A stretch of DNA of 64,000 bases, taken from NCBI GenBank assembly GCA_913057205.1, contig CAJXNO010000016.1, positions 1-64,000 of the forward strand, read 5' to 3'. The DNA comes from an uncultured Flavobacteriales bacterium. Lineage in GTDB: Bacteria > Bacteroidota > Bacteroidia > Flavobacteriales_G > Salibacteraceae. The position numbers and the translations under genes are program-made. This document shows, one piece after another, positions 31,870 through 41,229 of this stretch (position 1 is its first letter; each line of letters starts with the position of its first letter). Below the pieces are notes generated by a model. The model saw nothing but the letters and a program-made list of their open reading frames with translations, did no database searches and had not been told where the DNA came from.

Positions 31870-32454
31870 ATGGCAACGTATATATCAGAAGAAGAAGCAA
31901 GAGACATCAAGGCCAGAACAGCGAAACCCATGCTTTGGGTGGGCATTGTGAGCATCGTGATGCTCTTTGCAGGAATGACCAGTGCTTATGTAGTGCGACA
32001 AGCAGAAGGCAATTGGCTTTATTTTGAACTTCCACAGACCTTTTACATCAGCACGGCTGTGATCGTTCTTAGCAGCGTTACGATGTGGATGGCGCAAAGC
32101 GCGATCAAGAAAGACAACCTGAAGCAGACAACCAACATGCTTCTTGCTACCCTGGTTTTAGGGGTTGTATTTACCATCCTACAGTTCAAAGCGTGGGGAG
32201 AATTGGTGGATATGGGCGTGTTCTTCGCGGGACGAGAATCCAATGCAGCTGGGTCCTTCCTTTATGCGATCTCAGGTCTGCACTTGGCTCACTTGGCTGG
32301 GGGAATCATCGCGCTGATTTTTACATCTGTGAAGGCTTATTTGAAGAAATATTCAGCAGACTACCATGTTGGAATCGGAGTAGCCGCTACCTATTGGCAC
32401 TTTTTGGACATCCTTTGGATTTACTTGCTGCTATTTTTAGTCTTTATTCGTTAA
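31870..32454 (+). CDS. Cytochrome c oxidase subunit III-family protein (first copy)
   Basis: The 194-residue protein has five hydrophobic helices. It fits the short heme-copper oxidase subunit III form: LWVGIVSIVMLFAGMTSAYVV near the start, a central AGSFLYAISGLHLAHLAGGI, and a C-terminal YWHFLDILWIYLLLFLVFIR. The final W-H-F-x-D-x-x-W motif is a subunit III hallmark. Subunit III supports proton uptake and stability of the catalytic core. It directly follows ctaB and precedes a longer paralog. Confidence 0.88.
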   Translation: MATYISEEEARDIKARTAKPMLWVGIVSIVMLFAGMTSAYVVRQAEGNWLYFELPQTFYISTAVIVLSSVTMWMAQSAIKKDNLKQTTNMLLATLVLGVVFTILQFKAWGELVDMGVFFAGRESNAAGSFLYAISGLHLAHLAGGIIALIFTSVKAYLKKYSADYHVGIGVAATYWHFLDILWIYLLLFLVFIR

Positions 32455-32495
32455 CATTGCATCCGAAATCCTATTAATTCTTTTTTTGTTTGAAC

Positions 32496-33317
32496 ATGGC
32501 TGGAGAAGCAACACAAGCAATCGATAAGGCGGAACTCTGGGGAGGAGGACGATCGCCATTTAGCGTTTCCTATGGTAAGATGATGATGTGGTTCTTCCTC
32601 ATCTCGGATGCCTTGACCTTTGGTGGTTTCTTGACCGCTTTGGGTTTTGCTCGTCATCACCTTGCGGACACGTGGCCGATCACGGAAGAGATCTTCTTCC
32701 ACTTTCCATTCACCCACGCACACTTAACCTTGATGTACGTTGCCTTGATGACCTTTATTCTGATCATCAGCTCGGTGACCATGGTGTTGGCAGTTGAAGC
32801 GGGCCATCGGATGGACAAGAAAGGAGTAATTAAGTGGATGTTGTTCACCGTCTTAGGAGGTGCGATCTTCTTGGGTTCACAGGCTTGGGAGTGGGCAACC
32901 TTCATCAATGGCTCGGAGTACGGAGCTTACGTGATGCAAGACGGAACCATGGCACGCCTCGATATCGATGAGGCTTCACAGACCATGACCCTAGAGAATT
33001 TGCACACCGGACAGCAAATCACCGATCAAGCGTTGATTGCAGATATTCGTGAGAATAACCAACACATTCAGGGTGCTAACTTGGATCGCAACGAGTATGG
33101 CCCTCAGTTGTACGCGAACTTCTTCTTCTTCATAACGGGCTTCCACGGAACGCACGTTTTGAGTGGAGTAATCATCAACTTGTTGATCTTGATCCGCTCG
33201 ATTCAAGGATGGTATGAGAAGCGCGGACACTATGAAATGGTTGAGAAGGTTGGTCTATACTGGCACTTTGTTGACTTGGTATGGGTATTCGTATTTACCT
33301 TCTTCTACTTGATCTAA
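32496..33317 (+). CDS. Cytochrome c oxidase subunit III-family protein (second, longer copy)
   Basis: From the ATG at 32496 (a TTG at 32490 is less likely) this 273-residue protein repeats the five-helix subunit III plan, with SGVIINLLILIRSIQGWYEK and YWHFVDLVWVFVFTFFYLI at the end. It has an insertion at about residues 135-195 (MARLDIDEASQTMTLENLHT...DRNEYGPQL) that the first copy lacks, probably an extracytoplasmic loop. Two tandem, clearly paralogous subunit III genes are a Bacteroidota trait. Confidence 0.88.
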   Translation: MAGEATQAIDKAELWGGGRSPFSVSYGKMMMWFFLISDALTFGGFLTALGFARHHLADTWPITEEIFFHFPFTHAHLTLMYVALMTFILIISSVTMVLAVEAGHRMDKKGVIKWMLFTVLGGAIFLGSQAWEWATFINGSEYGAYVMQDGTMARLDIDEASQTMTLENLHTGQQITDQALIADIRENNQHIQGANLDRNEYGPQLYANFFFFITGFHGTHVLSGVIINLLILIRSIQGWYEKRGHYEMVEKVGLYWHFVDLVWVFVFTFFYLI

Positions 33318-33336
33318 CCTAATTCTGAACACCGAG

Positions 33337-33723
33337 ATGGAAAGAGACGATATCATTGAGTATTCCCTTCACGCGCACCACAGCGAGGAAGACGGCAAGA
33401 AAATCAGAAAGAAAATATTCTTCGTTACCGCTTTGTTGTCAATCATCACCGCGGTTGAAGTAGCCATGGGTATCATATGGGGTAAATCAACCCTAGACCC
33501 GAACGGCTGGGCTTGGGCAAGCATTAAAGTTGCCTTCATCGTAATGACCTTGGTAAAGGCAGGCTACATTGTAATGGTGTTCATGCACCTGGGCGATGAG
33601 CGCAAGTCATTGAGAAACGTGATCCTGATTCCTTACGCGATCTTCATCTTGTATTTGATGTTTATCCTGTTGACGGAATCTAGCTTCATCCATGAAGTGA
33701 AGAATTTCATCGGCTGGGTTTAA
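33337..33723 (+). CDS. Cytochrome c oxidase subunit IV-family protein
   Basis: The 128-residue protein has a charged N-terminus (HAHHSEEDGKKIRKKIFF) and three hydrophobic helices, the layout of prokaryotic cytochrome oxidase subunit IV (COX4_pro). The helical pattern VKAGYIVMVFMHLGDERKSL is typical of the family. It ends the ctaB-cox gene run; the terminator at 33749 follows. Confidence 0.82.
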   Translation: MERDDIIEYSLHAHHSEEDGKKIRKKIFFVTALLSIITAVEVAMGIIWGKSTLDPNGWAWASIKVAFIVMTLVKAGYIVMVFMHLGDERKSLRNVILIPYAIFILYLMFILLTESSFIHEVKNFIGWV

Positions 33724-33748
33724 CGATCGTCGAAAAGCATTAACAAAG

Positions 33749-33782
33749 AGGCTTCTTGAGTGTTACTTAGGAAGCCTTTTTT
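33749..33782 (+). terminator. Terminator after the cox genes
   Basis: AGGCTTC (33749-33755) pairs with GAAGCCT (33771-33777) and is followed by six T. The next gene starts 12 nt downstream, so readthrough may still feed sco. Confidence 0.75.
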
Positions 33783-33794
33783 ATGATACTTGAT

Positions 33795-34445
33795 ATGCGT
33801 AAGGGAATTTACCTCATCATCATTCTGCTCTTTCCGTCCATCATTTACATGCTCTTTTCGTTGGGGGAGCATCGCGTGGAAAAGATCGCCTCGTTTGGCA
33901 GCTACGAAGTGAATGCAGAAGGGGATACGGTATACCAACCTGTTCCTGATCTGAGCCTGATCGACCACAACGGAGAGCGCAAGCAACTCTCTGATTGGAG
34001 CGGAAAGCCGATCGTGCTCGATGTGTTCTCCAATCCTTGCGATGAGCCATGCAAGAAGAAGGGCGTCACCTTGGTCAACTACCTGAATGAACTTCCAGAA
34101 CGCGACCAATGGTCTGTGCTGAGCTTGAGTCTGGATGCGAATGTGGCACAGGCAACCCTCGCAGACCTTCACGCGAACCACCTGCCTGAAATGACCAACT
34201 GGAGTTTCATTACAGCCACCGATAGTGCAGACTTACAAGCGTTTTTAGACTATGTGTTTGTCGCTACCGAGAAGGAGCCGAGCGTGCATGATCTACCAAG
34301 CAAGTACTTTGTGTTGATCGATCAATCGGGTGTGATTCGTTCCTTCTTCGATTCTCGCGTTTACAAGGAGAACCGTAAGCTGGAAGATGCCGTAAAACTG
34401 TTGTTGCAAGAACCGTATTTGACATGGAAGGAGAAAAAGAAATAA
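33795..34445 (+). CDS. SCO1/SenC-family protein (copper delivery to cytochrome oxidase)
   Basis: From the ATG at 33795 (33783 would fall in the terminator) the 216-residue protein begins with a membrane anchor (YLIIILLFPSIIYMLFSLG). The thioredoxin-like domain follows, with the copper-binding CxxxC in DVFSNPCDEPCKKKG (Cys about 82 and 86 of the product) and a His in EPSVHDLPSKYF. Sco proteins insert copper into the CuA site of subunit II. Its place right after the cox genes supports this. It overlaps the DUF420 gene by 22 bp. Confidence 0.88.
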   Translation: MRKGIYLIIILLFPSIIYMLFSLGEHRVEKIASFGSYEVNAEGDTVYQPVPDLSLIDHNGERKQLSDWSGKPIVLDVFSNPCDEPCKKKGVTLVNYLNELPERDQWSVLSLSLDANVAQATLADLHANHLPEMTNWSFITATDSADLQAFLDYVFVATEKEPSVHDLPSKYFVLIDQSGVIRSFFDSRVYKENRKLEDAVKLLLQEPYLTWKEKKK

Positions 34446-34954
34446 ACTACAATCGACTCATCTATATCGTAGCTGCTGTGTTGGCTGCTGCTGTGGGAAT
34501 CATCTATGTAACACCGAAATTCGAAGTGCCCGATGGTGCATTGGATTTTCTTCCTGCATTGAACGCTACCATCAATGGTACGGTGAGCCTGCTCTTGATA
34601 CTCGGTGTTGTGTTGATCAAGCGAGGTAAGCGTGATGCGCATCAACTCGTGATGACAACCGCGATTGTATTGAGTGCACTGTTCTTGATCAGCTATGTGC
34701 TTTACCACACCACCCACGAAAGCACAAGTTATGGCGGAGAAGGCATCATGCGCACGGTGTACTTGTTCATTCTCATTACCCACATCATCCTTGCCATTGT
34801 GATCGTTCCTTTGGTACTCATCACTTTTGTGCGGGCTTGGGCGAGAAAGTTTGATAAGCACAAGAAGATCGCACGTATCACGTTCCCATTATGGCTTTAT
34901 GTATCGATCACCGGAGTGGTGGTATACCTGATGATCTCTCCCTATTACGGCTAG
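34424..34954 (+). CDS. DUF420 membrane protein, likely oxidase-assembly factor
   Basis: The 176-residue protein has about five hydrophobic helices and the DUF420/YozB pattern (LDFLPALNATINGTVSLLLI and FLISYVLYHTTHESTSYGG). In Bacillus, YozB-type proteins are linked to the cytochrome oxidase region, and here too it overlaps an SCO gene. An assembly role for the oxidase is inferred from context; biochemistry is not known to me. The start follows the last codons of the Sco gene. Confidence 0.82.
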   Translation: MEGEKEINYNRLIYIVAAVLAAAVGIIYVTPKFEVPDGALDFLPALNATINGTVSLLLILGVVLIKRGKRDAHQLVMTTAIVLSALFLISYVLYHTTHESTSYGGEGIMRTVYLFILITHIILAIVIVPLVLITFVRAWARKFDKHKKIARITFPLWLYVSITGVVVYLMISPYYG

Positions 34955-34990
34955 GGTGAACCGATGCGTATTACCTTTGTTTATTCATTG

Positions 34991-35224
34991 ATGAAACAAC
35001 TCGTACTCATAGCTTTTTTACTCTTCGTCTTCACCGCTGGTGCCGACGCGCAATGCAGCATGTGTAGCGCAGTAGTGGAATCGAGCCAGAAGTCAGGAAG
35101 TGAACTGGCTGAAGGCTTGAACGCGGGTATTCTCTACCTCATGGGAATCCCCTACGCACTCTTGATCGGTATGGGCATACTGCTCTTCAGAAAACTGAAT
35201 CAAGACCGTTCCCAAGGACAATAA
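34991..35224 (+). CDS. Small secreted/membrane protein with CxxC
   Basis: From the ATG at 34991 the 77-residue product has a signal peptide (MKQLVLIAFLLFVFTAGADA). A CxxC follows immediately after the likely cleavage site (QCSMCSAVVESS), then comes a single hydrophobic helix (AGILYLMGIPYALLIGMGIL). The frame upstream to 34964 would add nine residues. It lies at the 3' end of the Sco/DUF420 gene run, so the CxxC could serve metal or thiol handling for the oxidase, but this is inference only. Confidence 0.7.
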   Translation: MKQLVLIAFLLFVFTAGADAQCSMCSAVVESSQKSGSELAEGLNAGILYLMGIPYALLIGMGILLFRKLNQDRSQGQ

Positions 35225-35298
35225 GCCCCTTTCGGAAGCACTCATCCGCATTTCGTGCCGCTCATGTCATTTTTATGTGCTCGGATACAAAGCCCTGA

Positions 35299-35306
35299 TA
35301 CATTTG
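35299..35306 (+). promoter_or_regulatory. -7 promoter box of the TolC-like gene
   Basis: TACATTTG matches TAnnTTTG and ends 4 nt before the ATG at 35311. No clear -33 box is seen. Confidence 0.55.
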
Positions 35307-35310
35307 TGCC

Positions 35311-36720
35311 ATGAAGTCGCACGTTTTACTCCTACTTCTCTTTGTACCCTTCTTTGGTGTTGGCCAAACTACCCTGTCACTGAATGATTGCATTCAAAAA
35401 GCCTGGGAGAATAACCTCCAAGTGAAGCAGTCTGAATTGAACATGGAGGCCAGTGAGTCGCAGTTGAGGAGTACACAAGCCAATGTGCTTCCTAACCTGA
35501 ACGCGTTTGCCTCCCACAACTATAACTGGGGTCAACGGATCGATCCCTTTACCAACCAGTTTGCCACCACACGGGTACAGAGTAACTCTTTTGGACTGGC
35601 TACGGGTATTGACCTCTTCAACGGTTTTCAGAATTACCAGAACATCAAAGCACAAGAAGCATCCCTAGAGGCCAGTAAGTATGACCTTGAAGCGCAGAAG
35701 AATGACATCGCACTCAGCGTTGCAGGGGCCTTTCTTCAGGTGTTGATGGTGGAAGAGTTGATCAATGCAGCTGAGCAGCAAGTGGGCATAAGCGTAAGGC
35801 AATTGGACCGCGTAGAAAAGCTGGTTGCCGCAGGAGCATCAAACATCGGCGTGCAATATGAATTGGAAGCGCAATTGGCGCGCGACCGTTCTACCTTGAC
35901 CTTACGGAGGAATGACCTGCAGTTGGCCATGCTGCAATTGAAACAGCTGATGCTCGTACCTGCGGATGAGACCCTGAGTTTGAAGCGTCCTAACGTAGAT
36001 GCTGACAGCGCCATGGTTTTGGAGCGAACGTCCACCGTTTATGGATATGCGGAAGGCGCTATGCCAGAGATCAAACGAGCAGAGTATTCGTTGATGCAAT
36101 GGGACCGTCAACTAGGTGCTGCGAAGAGTGGCTGGTATCCATCGCTGACCTTAAGTGGCTCAATCGGTTCTGGTTATTCAGGACTCAGAACAGAGGTGAC
36201 CGACGTGACCCCCGTTACCGAGACCATTGGATTCACGGAAAGCGGAGAGGAGGTCTTTACCCAGAGTTTCAACGCCAATTTTTCACGTGTGCCCTTCGGA
36301 ACCCAGATCGGTGATAACTTCAACCAATTCTTAGGGCTGAGCCTGAATGTGCCGCTCTTCAATCGCTGGCAAGTACAGAACAACGTGAACCAGGCCAAGA
36401 TCAATCGTTCCATTGCCGAGCTGCAATTGGAACAAGAAAAACAAGGCCTTCGCCAACGCATTGAATCTGCCCGAACCGATGCCATTGCGGCGCGTGAGGC
36501 ATACAAAGCAAATGTGGGCGCGCTCACTGCATCCGAGAAGGCCTTTGAGTTTGCGGAGAAGCGCTTCGAAGCAGGAGCCATCAATATCGTTGAGTTCAAC
36601 AACGCCAAGAACAACTTGATGATGGCGCAGGCAGAGGTCTCGCGTACACGCTACGACTTCATTTTCCGTACCCGCATCCTCAACTTTTACATGGGTAAGC
36701 CGTTGGGTTTATCTGAATAA
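35311..36720 (+). CDS. TolC-family outer-membrane efflux protein
   Basis: The 469-residue protein has a signal peptide (MKSHVLLLLLFVPFFGVG). Two OEP-type repeats follow, with long coiled helices (SLNDCIQKAWENNLQVKQSE, then QLEQEKQGLRQRIESARTDA, then ALTASEKAFEFAEKRFEAGA) and a beta-barrel strand set. The ending 'INIVEFNNAKNNLMMAQAEVSRTRYDFIFRTRILNFYMG' is typical of OEP. It would form the outer channel of a tripartite exporter or type I secretion system. No adjacent HlyD or ABC/RND gene is present, so it may serve pumps encoded elsewhere. Confidence 0.93.
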   Translation: MKSHVLLLLLFVPFFGVGQTTLSLNDCIQKAWENNLQVKQSELNMEASESQLRSTQANVLPNLNAFASHNYNWGQRIDPFTNQFATTRVQSNSFGLATGIDLFNGFQNYQNIKAQEASLEASKYDLEAQKNDIALSVAGAFLQVLMVEELINAAEQQVGISVRQLDRVEKLVAAGASNIGVQYELEAQLARDRSTLTLRRNDLQLAMLQLKQLMLVPADETLSLKRPNVDADSAMVLERTSTVYGYAEGAMPEIKRAEYSLMQWDRQLGAAKSGWYPSLTLSGSIGSGYSGLRTEVTDVTPVTETIGFTESGEEVFTQSFNANFSRVPFGTQIGDNFNQFLGLSLNVPLFNRWQVQNNVNQAKINRSIAELQLEQEKQGLRQRIESARTDAIAAREAYKANVGALTASEKAFEFAEKRFEAGAINIVEFNNAKNNLMMAQAEVSRTRYDFIFRTRILNFYMGKPLGLSE

Positions 36721-36737
36721 GCCAAGAACGCAAGCCT

Positions 36738-36745
36738 TAACTTTG
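36738..36745 (+). promoter_or_regulatory. -7 promoter box of the DCC-family gene
   Basis: TAACTTTG matches TAnnTTTG and ends 5 nt before the GTG start at 36751. Confidence 0.5.
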
Positions 36746-36750
36746 GCAGC

Positions 36751-37161
36751 GTGACATCAGAACATGCATCTGGAGTAGTACTATTTGATGGGGTATGCAA
36801 CCTCTGCAATGGCTTCGTTCAATTCCTCATCAAACGAGATCGGAAGGAACGGCTCCGCTTTGCTTCCTTGCAGAGTAACTACGGTGAGCGGATAAGAGAA
36901 AAGCATCTCGCTGCGAATGAGGAGATGGATTCCGTATTGTTCTATCGGCAGAAGCATGTGCTGGTGCGTTCTGATGCCGCTTTGGAAATTTTGAAGACCT
37001 TGGGCGGCGGCTGGAAGCTCGTGCAGGTGCTGTACATTTTCCCACGTGGATTCCGAGACGCCGTGTATGACTGGGTAGCAAGCAACCGTTACCGATGGTT
37101 TGGAAAGCGGGAGGTGTGCATGATGCCCACCCCAGCATTAGAACGAAGATTCATTTCATGA
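36751..37161 (+). CDS. Thiol-disulfide oxidoreductase-like DCC family protein (DUF393)
   Basis: The 136-residue protein starts at a GTG and opens with GVVLFDGVCNLCNGFVQFLI, the DCC motif (Asp-x-x-Cys-x-x-Cys). YxxFPRGFRDAVYDWVASNRYRWFGK and CMMPTPALERRF at the end are family features. Function of the family is poorly known; a thioredoxin-like redox role is suggested by the CxxC. It overlaps tsaB by 4 bp (ATGA). Confidence 0.88.
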   Translation: MTSEHASGVVLFDGVCNLCNGFVQFLIKRDRKERLRFASLQSNYGERIREKHLAANEEMDSVLFYRQKHVLVRSDAALEILKTLGGGWKLVQVLYIFPRGFRDAVYDWVASNRYRWFGKREVCMMPTPALERRFIS

Positions 37162-37853
37162 CAAAGATCCTTTGCATAGAATCAGCTACTACGATGTGCT
37201 CTGCTGCTCTGGCGGTAGATGGTGAGGTATTGGCGCATAAGGAACTCAACGATGGCTACTCCCATGCAGAGCGATTGGCACCTTTTGTAGATGAATTGCT
37301 GCGCGAGCAAGACTGGCAGGTGGCTGACTTGGATGCGATCGCTGTAAGCAAAGGACCGGGAAGCTATACCGGATTGCGCATCGGAGTGAGTTTGGCGAAG
37401 GGGTTAGCTTTTGCAGCGAATAAACCCTTGATCGCGGTGGATACGCTTGAGCAGATGTGCTTACATCCGCTGGTGCAGAAGGAGCTCGAGTATTTAAAGG
37501 ATCCTTTGCTGTGTCCTATGTTGGACGCACGCAGAATGGAGGTATATGCCGCTGTTTACGACATCGGCTTGATGCCGCAAGCGGAAACCAAACCCGTGAT
37601 CCTGGATGATACGTCTTTTGAAACGTACTTAGAGAAAGATGCCGTGTTGTTCTTCGGGAACGGTTCAGATAAATTCAAGGATGTCGTCCATTCGCCAAGC
37701 GCCTATTTCGTCGCAGATGTTTGGCCGGATGCCCGGCAAATGGCGCCCCTTGCTCAGATGGCATTCGATGCTGATCGATTTGAAGACTTGGCTTATTTTG
37801 AGCCGAATTATGTGAAACCGTTTCAAGGAACCACGCCTAAACCCAAGGTTTGA
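37158..37853 (+). CDS. tsaB: tRNA threonylcarbamoyladenosine biosynthesis protein TsaB
   Basis: The 231-residue protein begins TKILCIESATTMCSAALAVD, with the ASKHA fold and the family motif GPGSYTGLRIGVSLAKGLAFA. TsaB is an inactive partner of TsaD needed for the t6A37 modification of tRNA. The ATG at 37158 overlaps the stop of the DCC gene; a longer frame from 37095 would overlap it by 67 bp. A short gap leads to a lipoprotein gene. Confidence 0.94.
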   Translation: MTKILCIESATTMCSAALAVDGEVLAHKELNDGYSHAERLAPFVDELLREQDWQVADLDAIAVSKGPGSYTGLRIGVSLAKGLAFAANKPLIAVDTLEQMCLHPLVQKELEYLKDPLLCPMLDARRMEVYAAVYDIGLMPQAETKPVILDDTSFETYLEKDAVLFFGNGSDKFKDVVHSPSAYFVADVWPDARQMAPLAQMAFDADRFEDLAYFEPNYVKPFQGTTPKPKV

Positions 37854-38342
37854 ATGTTGAGACCATTTTTCATTGTACCGATTTTTGTACTCCTGCTTTC
37901 CGGTTGTAAGGAGGGGTGTACAGATTATTTTGCCTCCAATTACGATAATACTGCTCGGCGGGATGACGGCACCTGTGTCTACTTCGGTTGCACCGATGAG
38001 GATGCGTTGAACTTTCGTCCAAGTGCCAAAGAAGATGATGGATCATGCGAGTATCCAGGAGATGTTTTCTTCTACAATCACTTGGAGATACCCGCAGCAA
38101 AGATCATTGAGGTCTATTGGGAGGATCAATACATTGGAAGCTTCAGCTACACCTCGCAATACGGGATCAACTACTGTGAGCAAACCACGGAGGCCATTGA
38201 TGTTTTGGGACTGGATCCCGGAAACTACAACTACGAGGTAATCTTAAAGCAAGCTGGGACCAATGACCCCGGTGAAACCATCAGAACGGGAGTTGTAGTG
38301 GTAGAGAGCTCTACATGTCATCCTGCACTGCTGGATGAATGA
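37854..38342 (+). CDS. Lipoprotein with two GCTDxxAxNY repeats
   Basis: The 162-residue protein has a lipoprotein signal (LRPFFIVPIFVLLLSGC, Cys about 18). Two copies follow of a short Cys-rich unit: GCTDYFASNYDNTARRDDGTC and GCTDEDALNFRPSAKEDDGSC. This 'GCTDpxAxNYxpxAxxDDGSC' repeat is common in secreted Bacteroidota proteins and may bind Ca. The rest (EIPAAKIIEVYWEDQYIGSF onward) is a beta-rich domain. It starts right after tsaB. No known function. Confidence 0.8.
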   Translation: MLRPFFIVPIFVLLLSGCKEGCTDYFASNYDNTARRDDGTCVYFGCTDEDALNFRPSAKEDDGSCEYPGDVFFYNHLEIPAAKIIEVYWEDQYIGSFSYTSQYGINYCEQTTEAIDVLGLDPGNYNYEVILKQAGTNDPGETIRTGVVVVESSTCHPALLDE

Positions 38343-38343
38343 C

Positions 38344-39243
38344 CTAACGGTAGATGTAGCGGAACTCGATGATCTCCATGTTCTCGCTATCGCTGTGGTA
38401 GAAGATCCAGCCTTTCGGTAGGCCGTTGTCTTCATATACACGGCTCCATGTTTTGCAGCTTCCTTGCTCGCACCAGCTCCCATCCTCGGATTCCTGCTTT
38501 GGGTAACGGACCTCGAAGTTGCTTCCGTCTCTTCGTTGGTCCTTCATGTATCCGATCAGCTCGAAGCCATCGTACTCCCATTGCTCAGAAAGATGCAGTC
38601 GTGCCCCATGCCAAACTTCTCTACTCAAGGGTAGGTCGTCCGCATTTCGACGTTCAACAATGCTCTTGTAGGGCTTCGCATCAATTCCGCCGATCCACTG
38701 TGTAACCTCACGGCCATCATTGATCATCCGTTCTTCGGTAACGTACTGCTCTTTGTCTAGAAACTCCCACGCATCGCTCCCTCTCCGTACCCAACGTTCT
38801 TCGATTACGGTGCTGTCGTTTGGAAAATTGTAGTCGGTACGTTTTCGGTACTTACCCCGCTGTACTTCCATGGAGGTAAGTCGATCACCACCATAAACGA
38901 AACGTCTACTTGTGGTGTCGAGTTGACCGCGGTACCCTGGAAAGATCATCTCGAAATGCCTCAGTCTACCTTGGTCGTCAAAGTGGTAGTGGATGCGTTC
39001 GCCGTCATCGTAGATCGGTCTTCCCGATGGTTTGCGCATCTTTCGCAAGGTGATCTGAGCAATGCCTTCTTGAGCAATGGTCTTTTCGCTGAAGCGCGGA
39101 TAGATGTCTTCGATGAATTGTCCCTCATCAATGAGTTGAGCCTGCGCGCTCAGCGTGATCAGGCACAGGCAACAAACAAGGCTAGTCAAGCTGAGCCAAG
39201 GCCTCCTCAACAGTAGCGACCGGAAGCTGACAAACACCTCCAC
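38344..39243 (-). CDS. Secreted protein of unknown function, start uncertain
   Basis: From a GTG at 39243 the product is about 299 residues with a signal-like segment ([20 protein letters not shown]) and then [20 protein letters not shown]. The rest is a long run of beta-type repeats in which lines such as '[16 protein letters not shown]', '[20 protein letters not shown]' and '[15 protein letters not shown]' recall antisense-free RHS/YD-like or MORN-like repeats. Other starts are GTG 39237 or TTG 39210; the frame open to 39513 lies inside the DUF255 gene and is unlikely. It overlaps that gene's 3' end. No function assigned. Confidence 0.6.
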   Translation of the reverse strand: MEVFVSFRSLLLRRPWLSLTSLVCCLCLITLSAQAQLIDEGQFIEDIYPRFSEKTIAQEGIAQITLRKMRKPSGRPIYDDGERIHYHFDDQGRLRHFEMIFPGYRGQLDTTSRRFVYGGDRLTSMEVQRGKYRKRTDYNFPNDSTVIEERWVRRGSDAWEFLDKEQYVTEERMINDGREVTQWIGGIDAKPYKSIVERRNADDLPLSREVWHGARLHLSEQWEYDGFELIGYMKDQRRDGSNFEVRYPKQESEDGSWCEQGSCKTWSRVYEDNGLPKGWIFYHSDSENMEIIEFRYIYR

Positions 39244-41185
39244 GGCACACGTAGATAAGGGTTTTACCCGTTTGATGACGGTCTTGTAGGATATGAAGTT
39301 TGCTTGGCTTTTCACTGCCACAAAGCAAGGCGTTCGGCAGGTAATGTTGCAGCAGTTGCTGGCGAACTTGTTCACAATGCTCACCTGCGATAGCGATCTC
39401 GTAGAAGGGTTCGGCATGCCACAGCAGCAAGCGCATCCACTGACTATATCCTGCCGGGTAGCTGGTGAGTTGTGGTTCAACGGTAGCCAATTGCTCCTGA
39501 ACGATTTGTGCATAGTTCTGATTGCCGTCTAACCTGCTCAAGTAGAACAGTACGCTCGACATGATGGAGTTGGAGGCTGGGATCACATTGTCGTTGATTT
39601 CCACTTTACGCGCCACCAAGGCTTCATCTTCATCGGCGGTGAAAAAGAAGAAACCCGCATCGTTTCTGCTGAAGTGCTTCATCACATGAGCTGCAAGGTC
39701 GCGGGCAAAGTCCACCCATCGTTCATCAAAACTTACTTCGTAGCACTTCAAAGCCGCCCAAGCGGTGTGGGCATAGTCTTCTAAATAACCATTGATTGTT
39801 GTACCATCTTTTTTGATGGTATGCGGCAGGCGTTGTTGTGAGGTCCACTGTTTAAAGAGGGTTTCCAATGCCTTGCTTGCTGCCTTGAGGTACGACTCAT
39901 CCTGGGTGGCCTGGTAAGCGCTTGCCAGTCCATGAATGGTCATTGCATTCCAACTGGTCAAAATCTTATCGTCTAAACCTGGACGAACACGTTTTGAGCG
40001 CTCGCTCAATGCCTTGTCCTTGAATTGCGATAGCTTATGGTTCAGCATGTCGGTGTCCAGCTCGAGCTTTCGCGCAAGGAGTTCAATGCTGTCTTGCTGG
40101 AAGGGAATCCACTTGTCTTCCTCCCAGTGGGCGCTCCCTTTTAAACCGTAGACCGTCTCGATGATCGGATAGTCGTCATCACTGACCTTGCGGAGTTCCT
40201 CCGGGGTCCAGACGTAGAACTTTCCTTCTTCGCCTTCACTGTCGGCATCCAAGGCAGAGTAGAAGGTGCCATGCTCGGTACGCACCTCCCGCAGAAGGAA
40301 ACGGCAGATCTCGTTGATCGTCCTTTGGAATTCGGCATCCTTGAAGTAGAGGTAAGCACTGGCATACAAAGAGAGCAGCTGCCCATTGTCATACAGCATT
40401 TTCTCGAAATGGGGGACCTTCCAGATCGCATCGGTGGAATAGCGGGTGAACCCACCGCCGATGTGATCGTAGATGCCGCCCCAAGCCATCTTTCGAAGGG
40501 TGAGTAGAACGTGATCGATTACCTCTTGGTCTTCTTCCGTTGTGCCATAGTGCAACAGGCATTCATAGTTGTTCGGTAAGGGGAATTTTGGAGCACCTTG
40601 CGCGCCGCCTTCTTTGTTGTCAAAACGTTTCTTCCAACGTGTGATCGCGGTTTCAACCGCTTCGTCGGAGAACTGCTCAGGAATCCGTCGCACAGGCAGC
40701 TCGTCCATTTCGTTCAGTCCGGCCGTGAGCTTGTTGGCGTACTCTACCAAATCGTCGTAGCGATCCTGAAAGGCTGCGTTGACGTTCTTCAATGTGCCGA
40801 TCCAGCGTTCTCTTTGAAAGTAGGTTCCTCCAAAAAACGGTCTACCATCAGGCAGCGCAAAGCAGTTCAGAGGCCAACCTCCTTGGCCGGTCATCAGCTG
40901 TACGGCATCCATGTACACTTGATCGATGTCTGGCCGTTCTTCGCGGTCTACCTTGATGCAGATGAAGTGTGCATTCATCACCGCTGCTACCTCTGGGTCT
41001 TCAAAGCTTTCATGTTCCATCACATGGCACCAATGGCATGCGCTGTAACCGATGCTGATGATCATTGGCTTTTGCTCCGTTTTGGCACGCGCAAGGGCCT
41101 CAGGACCCCACGGTAACCAGTTAACGGGATTGTCTTTGTGTTGGAGGAGGTAAGGGCTGCTTTCGTGTTGTAGTGCGTTGGGCAT
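39182..41185 (-). CDS. Thioredoxin-domain protein of the DUF255/YyaL (spermatogenesis-associated 20) family
   Basis: The 667-residue protein begins [20 protein letters not shown] and has the family's thioredoxin-like motif [14 protein letters not shown] (CxxC). It then has an (alpha/alpha)6-barrel-like body ([32 protein letters not shown]). A second pair of cysteines near the end reads [10 protein letters not shown]. The ATG at 41185 is preferred over 41215. Family function is unclear (redox or glycosyl-type). Its 3' end overlaps the secreted protein gene downstream. Confidence 0.9.
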   Translation of the reverse strand: MPNALQHESSPYLLQHKDNPVNWLPWGPEALARAKTEQKPMIISIGYSACHWCHVMEHESFEDPEVAAVMNAHFICIKVDREERPDIDQVYMDAVQLMTGQGGWPLNCFALPDGRPFFGGTYFQRERWIGTLKNVNAAFQDRYDDLVEYANKLTAGLNEMDELPVRRIPEQFSDEAVETAITRWKKRFDNKEGGAQGAPKFPLPNNYECLLHYGTTEEDQEVIDHVLLTLRKMAWGGIYDHIGGGFTRYSTDAIWKVPHFEKMLYDNGQLLSLYASAYLYFKDAEFQRTINEICRFLLREVRTEHGTFYSALDADSEGEEGKFYVWTPEELRKVSDDDYPIIETVYGLKGSAHWEEDKWIPFQQDSIELLARKLELDTDMLNHKLSQFKDKALSERSKRVRPGLDDKILTSWNAMTIHGLASAYQATQDESYLKAASKALETLFKQWTSQQRLPHTIKKDGTTINGYLEDYAHTAWAALKCYEVSFDERWVDFARDLAAHVMKHFSRNDAGFFFFTADEDEALVARKVEINDNVIPASNSIMSSVLFYLSRLDGNQNYAQIVQEQLATVEPQLTSYPAGYSQWMRLLLWHAEPFYEIAIAGEHCEQVRQQLLQHYLPNALLCGSEKPSKLHILQDRHQTGKTLIYVCRGGVCQLPVATVEEALAQLD

Positions 41186-41229
41186 GGCGCAAGGTATTAA
41201 GCAATTCATTCTCACGCAAAAGGTGAATT

